Shown here one piece after another: positions 1 to 6,797 of a stretch of DNA of 64,000 bases. Made by a program: the position numbers and the translations under genes. The notes under the pieces were generated by a model. It had not been told where the DNA came from. It made no database searches and saw only the letters and a program-made list of their open reading frames with translations. The first letter of the stretch is position 1, and each line of letters starts with the position of its first letter. The stretch spans positions 298,557 through 362,556 of the forward strand of contig NZ_LT985361.1 of the NCBI RefSeq assembly GCF_900269665.1, read 5' to 3'. Origin of the DNA: Nocardia suismassiliense. GTDB lineage: Bacteria; Actinomycetota; Actinomycetes; Mycobacteriales; Mycobacteriaceae.

Positions 1-1
1 C

Positions 2-1324
2 GCTCGTGAACCCGACGCCGCGAGTCCCCTCATCACCGCCTTGCCGATGTCGGGTACCGGTGGCGCGCACACTGCCGTTGTGCTCGTCTGGCCGGCCGAA
101 ACAGCCTCGGCGGCCATGCTGTCCGACCCCATCGGCCCCGGCCGGAGTGCCACCGCGACCACCTGCCGGGTACTCGACCTGCTGCAACGCGTGCATGCCG
201 ACGACGGCACCGGGTCCGTGACGGTTGTGCTGCCGGAATCCGTCGAACGAACCACCGCGGCCGGGCTGCTGAGCGCCGATACCGATGCTTTGGCTGCCCC
301 ACCGGCCATCGCCGGTCTGGTTCGCTCCTTGCAGCTCGAATCCGACCTTCCGGTGCGCCTGATCTGGATCGACACGGATCCCAGAAACATCGCACCATTG
401 AGTCGACTCGTTGCTCAGGGACTGGGCGCTTCGACCCGGCTGCTCGACGAGATACGGCTCAGGGCAGGTACTTTCGCGATCCGCCGCTTCATGCCCGCAC
501 AGCTTCGTCCTATTCCGACCGCCACCGTCGACACCACCGGCACCTACGTGGTGACCGGCGGTTTGGGTGCGGTCGGCGCGGTCGCGGTGCGCTGGCTGCT
601 CGATGCCGGGGCACGCGACGTGGTGGTACTCACCCGCGCGCCCCGTCCGGTGCCCCCGCTGCTGGACGGACTGGAGGACCGGATCGTCATCGTGCGCTGT
701 GACGCCGCAGATCGACGTGATCTCGCGAACGCGCTCAACGACATTCGGGAATGCGGCTCCACCATCCGCGGTGTCGTACACGCCGCAGGCGCAGCGACCG
801 AAGCAACCTTCGACACGACCACCCCGGGGCAACTGGCCGAGGTGTTCTCGCCCAAGCTGACCGCGGCAGGCAATCTGATCGGACTCACCTCGGCCGACCC
901 GACCGACTTCATTCTGCTGTTCTCCACGGCCGCCGGCGCACTCGGCGCACCGGGCCGGGCGGCCGAAGCCGCTGCCAACGCCGCGATGGATTCCCTCGCA
1001 CTGGCGCACCCCGGGCGGGGCGTGCTCAGCATCGGCTGGGGTGCGTGGGCGACAGGGCCGGCAGTGCCGCTGCGGCAGGCGGGCACAGCCGGCTTCGACG
1101 TCCGCAGTGCGGCCGCGTTGCTGTCCGATGCGCTGCGGTACACGGGGGCATACCTGTTGGCCGTCGACCACACCCCGTCCGCCGACACCTCACCCATGGC
1201 GATGCGGCTGTCGAATCTGCTTGCGCCCATGGCGGTTTCATCCGAGCCCACCCGCACGGCCGAACGCCATACACTCGACTCCCTCGGCCGCCTGGTCGAC
1301 GCACACCTCGGCGAGGCCCCATGA
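2..1324 (+). CDS. Polyketide synthase-type ketoreductase protein, C-terminal part (partial at left edge)
   Basis: The frame is open to the left edge, so the true start lies outside the window; about 440 residues are visible. They resemble the structural and catalytic halves of a PKS ketoreductase domain: the nucleotide-binding loop TGGLGAVG is encoded near 555-578 and the domain ends in the usual FSTAAG...AAANA region. The conserved Lys is present, exactly 24 residues before the serine position, but the catalytic Ser is Thr (codon 926-928) and the catalytic Tyr is Glu (codon 965-967); the Asn four residues later is kept. No phosphopantetheine GxDS motif follows, so no carrier domain is at this end. 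The stop overlaps the next gene by 4 bp, suggesting translational coupling. Family assignment is firm; reductase activity is doubtful. Confidence 0.8.
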   Translation, partial: AREPDAASPLITALPMSGTGGAHTAVVLVWPAETASAAMLSDPIGPGRSATATTCRVLDLLQRVHADDGTGSVTVVLPESVERTTAAGLLSADTDALAAPPAIAGLVRSLQLESDLPVRLIWIDTDPRNIAPLSRLVAQGLGASTRLLDEIRLRAGTFAIRRFMPAQLRPIPTATVDTTGTYVVTGGLGAVGAVAVRWLLDAGARDVVVLTRAPRPVPPLLDGLEDRIVIVRCDAADRRDLANALNDIRECGSTIRGVVHAAGAATEATFDTTTPGQLAEVFSPKLTAAGNLIGLTSADPTDFILLFSTAAGALGAPGRAAEAAANAAMDSLALAHPGRGVLSIGWGAWATGPAVPLRQAGTAGFDVRSAAALLSDALRYTGAYLLAVDHTPSADTSPMAMRLSNLLAPMAVSSEPTRTAERHTLDSLGRLVDAHLGEAP

Positions 1325-3036
1325 CCGCCTGCAACAGCCTCGCCGCCCGGATCGCCGAGTGGGCCGCGTCCCGGCCGGACACGGTGGCCTGCACCGAGCT
1401 GCGCTACCGGATCCACGAGCGGCTGCCCGTCAGCGTGACCTACGCCCGCTTGCACGCCGCCGCAGGCGAACTCGCCGAACGCATCCGGGACGGCAGCGCA
1501 CCGGGCGACCGCGTCGCCATCCTCTGCGCGCACGGACTCGACTATGCCGTCGCGTTTCTCGCCTGCCTGTACAGCAATCGCATTGCGGTGCCGTTGTTCC
1601 CGGCGGCCGGTACCCGCAACAAGGAGCGGCTGCTCGCGGTACTCGCCGATGCGCGGCCCACGCTCGCCTTGCTCTCGCACGGCGACTCGACCAGTTCGTC
1701 CGTACTGGGTCCCATGCTCGGCCAGGTGCTCGAACTGCCGCCGGATGTCACTGCGTCGCCGCAGGATTCGGCCGAGCCGGTCATCGACCCGATCCGCACC
1801 GAACTCGCCTACCTGCAATACACCTCGGGTTCCACCCAGTCGCCCGCCGGCGTACGAGTCACCCATTCGAACATGACCACGGCACTGGACCAGCTCTGCC
1901 AGGCGCTGGCACCCTCCCCGGACAAACCCATCCTGACCTGGCTGCCGTTCTTCCACGACATGGGTCTCATCCTCGGCATGGCGCTGCCGCTCTATTGCGG
2001 CGTGCTCGGTGTGACCATGTCCCCCTCGGAGTTCGTGAAGCGCCCGATCCGGTGGCTGCGGGCCGTCAGCGACTACCGTGCGGGCATCACGGGTGTACCG
2101 AATTTCGGCTTGGCCCTTGCGGTTTCGGCGACGACGCCGGAGGAGCGGGCCGGGCTCGACCTGTCCTGCCTCGACATGCTGCTCAACGGCTCCGAACCCA
2201 TCCGGGCCGAGGCCCTCACGGACTTCACCGCGACGTTCGCCGAGTACGGGTTCCGGCATCGGGCACACACGCCCGGCTTCGGCCTGGCCGAGGCGACGCT
2301 GACGGTGACCGTCGGTGACTGGCGAAAACCGCCGGTGGCACAGCATTTCGAGCGAAGTGCGCTCGCCGAGGGCCGGGCGGTGCCGCATGCCGCCGATCCG
2401 CCACCGCTCGGCGGTGCGCCGCTGGTGGGTTGCGGCGCGCCGATCGGTCAGGACGTGCGCATCGTGCACCCGGTGTCCTGCGTCGAGCTGCCGGTCGGCC
2501 GGGTCGGCGAGATCTGGGTCGCCGGCGCCAATGTGTGCGACGGCTACCACGGCAGACCCGACGCCACCGCCGAGACCTTCCATGCCACGCTGCGCGGCAG
2601 CGACGCTCGCTGGCTGCGCACCGGGGACCTCGGCTTCTGGTTCGACGGCCAGCTCTACATCGCGGGACGCCGCAAGGACGTCATCGTGGTGGACGGCCGC
2701 AATCACTTTCCGGTCGATATCGAGGCGACGGTCGAGAGCTGCGCCGCCGCGATCCGGCCCGGCCATGTGACGGCGTTCGGGCACGACGACGGGCGCCGCG
2801 AGGATCTGGTGATCGTCGCCGAACTGACCGCCGTCGAGGCCATCGAGCCCGCCGAACTCTCGGCGCTGGCGCGTCGGATCCGGGCCGAGGTCGCGGCCGC
2901 GCACGAGGTGATCCCCGGTGCGGTGATGCTGGTCGAGCCTGGACGCATACCGAAGACGACCAGCGGAAAGCTGCGCCGTGGTGAGTGCCGGGCCCGCTAT
3001 ATCGCCGGTCAGCTCGAGCCGGTGGCGATGATCTGA
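1321..3036 (+). CDS. Fatty acyl-AMP ligase (FadD-like adenylate-forming enzyme)
   Basis: A 571-residue adenylate-forming enzyme. The ATP-binding loop YTSGSTQSPAGV is at about residues 167-178, the LPFFHDMGL motif typical of the FAAL/FadD32 branch follows, and the C-terminal PKTTSGKLRR carries the catalytic lysine (about residue 550). FAALs form acyl-adenylates and pass the acyl group to an acyl carrier protein of a PKS or NRPS rather than to CoA. The ATG at 1321 sits in an ATGA overlap with the upstream ketoreductase gene, so the two are probably one transcript; this fits a lipid-primed polyketide or lipopeptide pathway. The substrate cannot be read from sequence. An acyl-CoA ligase is the main alternative. 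Confidence 0.88.
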   Translation: MTACNSLAARIAEWAASRPDTVACTELRYRIHERLPVSVTYARLHAAAGELAERIRDGSAPGDRVAILCAHGLDYAVAFLACLYSNRIAVPLFPAAGTRNKERLLAVLADARPTLALLSHGDSTSSSVLGPMLGQVLELPPDVTASPQDSAEPVIDPIRTELAYLQYTSGSTQSPAGVRVTHSNMTTALDQLCQALAPSPDKPILTWLPFFHDMGLILGMALPLYCGVLGVTMSPSEFVKRPIRWLRAVSDYRAGITGVPNFGLALAVSATTPEERAGLDLSCLDMLLNGSEPIRAEALTDFTATFAEYGFRHRAHTPGFGLAEATLTVTVGDWRKPPVAQHFERSALAEGRAVPHAADPPPLGGAPLVGCGAPIGQDVRIVHPVSCVELPVGRVGEIWVAGANVCDGYHGRPDATAETFHATLRGSDARWLRTGDLGFWFDGQLYIAGRRKDVIVVDGRNHFPVDIEATVESCAAAIRPGHVTAFGHDDGRREDLVIVAELTAVEAIEPAELSALARRIRAEVAAAHEVIPGAVMLVEPGRIPKTTSGKLRRGECRARYIAGQLEPVAMI

Positions 3037-3098
3037 GCTCGGCCGAAACACCGTCGAGGTCCCGCCGATCCGGCCGGCTGGCCGCGAGGATGTGGCCT

Positions 3099-3488
3099 AT
3101 GGCAACCGAGATCATCGCTGTGCGATGGAAAGACGTCCCCGAGGAGCACGACTACCCCGCGGCGGCCGACTATCTGGAGTTGCTGGCCGGACCGAAGATC
3201 GTCAGCGCGGTGGTGGACGATCTGCGAACGGCCCCGATCGTGCACAAAAAGGCGAAGGACATTCTTCGTGCCGCGCGGCTCGACCTGCTGCCACCGGAGA
3301 ACCTGCACGTCCGCCGCGACCTGATCAAGATTCACAACGGCAAGGCACTGTCGCCGATCCTGTTGGTGCGCGGCGACTTTCGCACCGGCGCACCGATGGT
3401 GATCGCCGACGGATACCACCGGGTCTGTGCGATCCACTGGGCCGACGAGAACCTTGCTATTCCGGCGAAACTCGCCGCGATGCCGTGA
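3099..3488 (+). CDS. Small ParB-like domain protein of unknown role
   Basis: A 129-residue soluble protein. The central segment PILLVRGD...VIADGYHRVCA (about residues 85-115) looks like the ParB/sulfiredoxin-type fold motif, in which an acidic-Gly-x-His-Arg stretch binds nucleotide. There is no helix-turn-helix, so it is not a partition protein. The ATG at 3099 is chosen because GAGGA lies 8 bases upstream; an earlier ATG at 3090 has no spaced ribosome site. It follows the acyl-AMP ligase by 62 bp on the same strand and may be cotranscribed, but nothing links the two functions. The role is unknown. Confidence 0.7.
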   Translation: MATEIIAVRWKDVPEEHDYPAAADYLELLAGPKIVSAVVDDLRTAPIVHKKAKDILRAARLDLLPPENLHVRRDLIKIHNGKALSPILLVRGDFRTGAPMVIADGYHRVCAIHWADENLAIPAKLAAMP

Positions 3489-3497
3489 TTTTCCCGC

Positions 3498-3524
3498 GCC
3501 GCGCATTCACAAATGCGCTGCGGC
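3498..3524. terminator. Hairpin between convergent genes
   Basis: GCCGCGCATT pairs with AATGCGC-T-GCGGC (one bulged base) around a short loop. It lies between the converging ends of the ParB-like gene and the S4-domain gene and could end both transcripts. There is no clear T-run. Confidence 0.5.
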
Positions 3525-3560
3525 GAATCGCCTAGGCGCGCCGACTTCGACGAAGAACGT

Positions 3561-3980
3561 TCAGTCTTCGGTGCGGCCGAGCAGCCGATCCGTCTCGCGC
3601 CGTTCGCGTTTGGTGGGCCGGCCGGAGCCGCGGTCGCGCCGCGGCAGGGCGGCGAGCAGTTCGCGCGACGGTGGCGGCGGGCTGCGATCGATCAGGCATT
3701 GGGCCGCGACGGGGGCGCCGACGCGTTTGGTGACGATCTGTTCCACGATCACGATGCGTTCGAGGCCGCTGACGCGGATGCGCACCTCGTCGCCGGGCTT
3801 GACCGGCTGGGCGGGTTTGGCCGCGACGCCGTTGACGCGGACGTGACCGCCTCGGCAGGCCGCGGCGGCGGCGGATCTTGTTTTGAACAGGCGCACGGCC
3901 CAAGTCCAGGAATCGACTCGGGCCTGCGTCGCAGTGCTCTTGTTTCCGTTCGCACGGATGCCGTTATCGGCGGGGGTCAC
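3561..3980 (-). CDS. S4-domain RNA-binding protein, Hsp15 (HslR)-like
   Basis: A 139-residue basic protein with one S4 RNA-binding domain at about residues 20-90: RVDSWTWAVRLFKTRSAAAA, then GGHVRVNG and KPGDEVRI, the typical S4 order. The C-terminal tail is Arg-rich (RRDRGSGRPTKRERRETDR). In E. coli Hsp15 binds stalled 50S subunits carrying peptidyl-tRNA and recycles them; the same role is inferred here. The neighbour downstream on the same strand starts far away behind its own leader, so this gene is probably expressed alone or as a read-through from the NlpC gene, whose stop lies 3 bp upstream of this start region. Confidence 0.85.
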   Translation of the reverse strand: MTPADNGIRANGNKSTATQARVDSWTWAVRLFKTRSAAAAACRGGHVRVNGVAAKPAQPVKPGDEVRIRVSGLERIVIVEQIVTKRVGAPVAAQCLIDRSPPPPSRELLAALPRRDRGSGRPTKRERRETDRLLGRTED

Positions 3981-3982
3981 CC

Positions 3983-4648
3983 TTAAACGATACGGCGTGC
4001 GGTGACGACGTCGCCGGGGCGGAGCGGGGTGTAGGAGACGGGCGAGCCGGACTGGACGGCGTTGAGCAGCTTGCCGTCGCCCGCGTAGATGCCGACGTGG
4101 TTACCGCCGTTGGTGATGACGATGTCGCCGGGCTGCAGGTTCTGGAAGGCCACCGGAGCGCCGACGTGCGACTGCTCGAAGCTGGTGCGGGGGAGTTCGA
4201 CGCCGGCCTGCCGGTAGGCCCACTGGACCAGACCCGAGCAGTCGAAGTTGGAGGGGCCCGCAGCACCCCAGGAGTACATCGCGCCGACCTTGGTCTTGGC
4301 GGCGTCGAGCGCGATATCGCTGGCACTAGGAGCGGGATTGAACATGCCGGGCATGTTCGGCGCGAAGTTGGGGACGCCGGGCGCCGACTGCTGCGGGGCA
4401 CCGGGCAGCTGCGCGTTCGGCATCGCCGAGACAGCCTGCTGGATCTGCTGGTTCAGTTGCTGGACCGGCGCCTCGTATTCCTGCGGAACAGGAACATCGA
4501 AGTTGCCGAGGCCGGGAATGCTGACGGTTGCCGCCATCGCGGGAATCGCCGGCATGGCACCGGTTGTCGCGGCCACCGCGCCCATCACGAGGGCACCCTT
4601 GACGGAATTCGGCAAGCGAGAATCCCGCTGCATGCTGTGTTTACCCAC
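3983..4648 (-). CDS. Secreted NlpC/P60 peptidoglycan endopeptidase
   Basis: A 221-residue exported cell-wall hydrolase. The N-terminus has a basic start followed by a hydrophobic stretch (about residues 17-40, ending AMAA), then a Gln/Pro-rich linker and the NlpC/P60 domain in the last 110 residues. Catalytic Cys137 (in NFDCSGLV) and His184 (in GGNHVGIY) are present; the third polar residue is Asn196, an accepted variant. Such enzymes cut the stem peptide between D-Glu and meso-diaminopimelate. A GTG at 4648 is preferred because GGAG lies 10 bases upstream; ATG at 4633 is the alternative. The long leader carries a probable c-di-AMP riboswitch, in line with wall hydrolases being common targets of that switch. 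Confidence 0.88.
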   Translation of the reverse strand: MGKHSMQRDSRLPNSVKGALVMGAVAATTGAMPAIPAMAATVSIPGLGNFDVPVPQEYEAPVQQLNQQIQQAVSAMPNAQLPGAPQQSAPGVPNFAPNMPGMFNPAPSASDIALDAAKTKVGAMYSWGAAGPSNFDCSGLVQWAYRQAGVELPRTSFEQSHVGAPVAFQNLQPGDIVITNGGNHVGIYAGDGKLLNAVQSGSPVSYTPLRPGDVVTARRIV

Positions 4649-4674
4649 CGAGCTACGTCTCCGATCTTCGTGCT

Positions 4675-4790
4675 TTCCCGCCGACCGGGCTAGCTGACCA
4701 GAAAATGGCCGCAAGGCATCACCCGAATGAACCCTGTGGGTGATCCCGGCACGACAGCCGGGAAGATGGCCCCGACGGCCGTTAAGGCGG
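4675..4790 (-). promoter_or_regulatory. Probable c-di-AMP riboswitch (ydaO/yuaA type)
   Basis: Read on the minus strand, the leader of the NlpC/P60 gene shows, in order, CCGCCTTAACGGCC, GTCGGGGCCA, GGGTGATGCC, GGCC and GGTCAGCTAGCCCGG. This matches the order and spacing of conserved blocks of the ydaO-yuaA aptamer (CGCTTAA, GGGGACCC, GGGTGAATCC, CCGAATCCGTCAGCTAACC). It ends about 27 bases before the start codon. Actinobacterial ydaO elements are known to precede NlpC/P60 and Rpf genes. No covariance-model search was possible. Confidence 0.62.
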
Positions 4791-5023
4791 TAACTCTGTG
4801 GCGCCGCTTCTCTTTCGAAGCGACAGGATTCCACTAAGTCACGAAGAGATTACGATGCCGACGCGGTGTTGTCCAGCGCACAGACCTGCGAGTTTTTCAC
4901 TCTCGGCAAACCCGCTGGACGATCGCCCGGAAACGCGACACGCCCACTAGGTCACGACACGATCTCGGCGCAGCGGTGTCCGTTACCGATCGGCGGCAAA
5001 TGTCCGAATCGGCCGCTGCGAAT

Positions 5024-5302
5024 TCAGGATTCGTGGCCGTTCGAGGACTCGTCGTCGCGTTCGGCGAGCGCCCGCTCGAGTTCGATGATCCGGCGCCGCG
5101 CATCGGCCAGTCCGACTTCCAGCTGCCCCAAAGCCATCACCAACGGCCCGACCGCCAGATCCGCCACCAGCTGCGGATCGTCATAGCCGCGCTCTATCGC
5201 CACCAGGATGTTGGAGCGGATGCGCCGCGCGACGGTGGCACCCGCCGGAACGTTCCAGGATTCGACCACCTCGGCCGTGGTGGGGGTGGGTTCGTCGGAC
5301 AT
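5024..5302 (-). CDS. Small conserved-looking protein with C-terminal coiled coil
   Basis: A 92-residue acidic protein. A region with WNVPAGATVARRIRSN and IERGYDDPQLVADLAVGP (residues 16-55) is followed by a predicted amphipathic helix GLADARRRIIELERALAERD that looks like a coiled coil. GGAGGGCC directly precedes the ATG, a strong though close ribosome site. There is no signal peptide or membrane segment. I do not recognise a named family; the compositional regularity and strong start argue it is real. It runs divergently from the ATPase gene at 5462. Confidence 0.65.
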   Translation of the reverse strand: MSDEPTPTTAEVVESWNVPAGATVARRIRSNILVAIERGYDDPQLVADLAVGPLVMALGQLEVGLADARRRIIELERALAERDDESSNGHES

Positions 5303-5391
5303 GGCCCTCCGATACTCGCCGGAAACGCCACCAGCGTAGTGAGTTCCGGGCCTATAGCAATAGTGCGAGTGTCATCGTGCAATACCTTGCG

Positions 5392-5406
5392 CTAGGCGTA
5401 TCTAGG
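5392..5406. promoter_or_regulatory. Paired CTAGG direct repeat upstream of ATPase gene
   Basis: CTAGG-N5-CTAGG, a direct repeat with 10-bp period, 55 bp before the ATG at 5462. The same arrangement recurs at 8913-8927 and, with one change, at 9001-9015. CTAG is normally scarce in high-GC actinobacterial DNA, so a protein-binding site is a reasonable inference. Confidence 0.4.
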
Positions 5407-5461
5407 ACACGCCGTAGATACGGGCAGATTCTCCGGACCGAACGGGCTACGGTGTCAGGGT

Positions 5462-6643
5462 ATGGACCCCGTGCGGAATCCGTATGCTCCCGGAGCCGGA
5501 CAGCGCCCACCCGAATTAGCCGGGCGCGACAAACAACTCACCGCCTTCGACATCGTGCTGGAACGCGTCGCCCGCGGCCGCCCGGAACGCAGCGTCATGC
5601 TCACGGGGTTGCGCGGCGTCGGAAAGACGGTGCTGCTCAACCAACTTCGCTCCGCCGCCGTCTCGCGCGGCTGGGGCACCGGCAAGATCGAGGCCAGGCC
5701 GGACCAGGAGCTACGCCGCCCGCTGTCTTCGGCGCTCCATATGGCCGTGCGCGCGATCGCCATGGCACACCGCAATCCGGAGCGGGTCGACGACTTCCTC
5801 GGCATCCTCAAGGCTTTCGCGCTGCGCGCCACCGCCGACAAGGGCATGCGCGAACGCTGGCAGCCCGGTATCGACGTGCCCGCGGTGACCGGGCGCGCGG
5901 ACTCCGGCGATATCGAGATCGACTTGGTCGAGCTACTCGTCGAGGCGGCCGCGCTGGCCAGCGAGATCGGCGTCGGCATCGCGATTTTCATCGACGAGAT
6001 GCAGGACCTGGGCCCCGCCGACGTCTCCGCGATCTGCGGGGCCTGCCACGAATTGAGCCAGGACGCAGCGCCGCTCATCGTGGTCGGGGCCGGGCTGCCA
6101 CACCTGCCCGCCGTGCTGTCGGCCTCGAAGAGTTACTCGGAGCGACTGTTCAGTTACCACCGCATCGATCGACTCGACCGGGAATCCGCGGACCTCGCGC
6201 TGATCGCGCCCGCCGAGCGCGAGGAGGTGAAGTTCACCGACGAGGCGCTGGATGCGCTGTACCACAAGGCCGATGGCTATCCGTACTTTGTGCAGGCCTA
6301 CGGCAAGGCGGCCTGGGACCAGGCGCCGGAGAGCCCGATCACGGCCGAGGATGTCGAGGTGGCCGCGCCGAGCGCGGAAGAGGAGCTGGCGGTCGGCTTC
6401 TTCGGCTCCCGCTACGAACGGGCAACGCCGGCCGAGCGCGAATACATGCGCGCCATGGCGGATCTGGCCGGCGACGACGGTCCGGTGGCGACCTCGGCGG
6501 TGGCCAGCGAACTCGGCCGCAAACCCGCCTCCCTCTCGCCCGCGCGCGACGGCCTGATCAAGAAGGGCCTGATCTACTCGGCCGAGCGCGGCACCATCGG
6601 ATTCACCGTGCCGCACTTCGGCCGCTACCTGCGCAGCGTCTGA
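5462..6643 (+). CDS. AAA/ORC-type P-loop ATPase
   Basis: A 393-residue cytoplasmic ATPase. Walker A is GLRGVGKT (residues 49-56), Walker B is AIFIDE (174-179), followed by QDL and a sensor-like LIVVGAGLPHLP at about 205. The C-terminal third looks like a winged helix (SELGRKPASLSPARDGLIKKGLIYSAERGTIGFTVP is the region at about 350-385), as in archaeal Orc1/Cdc6-like ATPases. Such stand-alone proteins are widespread in actinobacteria with no settled role. The start is uncertain because no spaced ribosome site is visible; a GTG six bases downstream is possible. A CTAGG pair sits 55 bp upstream. Confidence 0.8.
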   Translation: MDPVRNPYAPGAGQRPPELAGRDKQLTAFDIVLERVARGRPERSVMLTGLRGVGKTVLLNQLRSAAVSRGWGTGKIEARPDQELRRPLSSALHMAVRAIAMAHRNPERVDDFLGILKAFALRATADKGMRERWQPGIDVPAVTGRADSGDIEIDLVELLVEAAALASEIGVGIAIFIDEMQDLGPADVSAICGACHELSQDAAPLIVVGAGLPHLPAVLSASKSYSERLFSYHRIDRLDRESADLALIAPAEREEVKFTDEALDALYHKADGYPYFVQAYGKAAWDQAPESPITAEDVEVAAPSAEEELAVGFFGSRYERATPAEREYMRAMADLAGDDGPVATSAVASELGRKPASLSPARDGLIKKGLIYSAERGTIGFTVPHFGRYLRSV

Positions 6644-6765
6644 CGTTCTGAAATGCGGACGACCGGATAGCCTCGAATTAGCTTGTCTACCAAGATCGTT
6701 AGAGATCGGTAGAAATCAATCGGCCCACAGCCCTACCGGCCGGTAACTAAAGTTCTTACACTCGA

Positions 6766-6783
6766 ATGTGATCCTGATCACGT
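6766..6783. promoter_or_regulatory. Near-perfect palindrome, candidate operator
   Basis: ATGTGATC-CT-GATCACGT: the central GTGATC/GATCAC arms are perfect. It lies 14 bp upstream of the fadE10-like start codon, inside the transcribed leader or promoter end, a position suited to a repressor. Confidence 0.4.
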
Positions 6784-6797
6784 CCGAGGAGGACATC

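Noticed and set aside
544..3051. Long minus-strand open frame (over 800 codons) opposite the KR and acyl-AMP ligase genes
   Set aside because: It mirrors two well-supported genes, has no recognisable domain, and long antisense frames are expected at this GC content.
6685..6713. CTACC...GGTAG outer repeat with two GATC boxes upstream of the fadE10-like gene
   Set aside because: Arms are short and the inner boxes are not symmetrical, so it is weaker than the palindrome at 6766.
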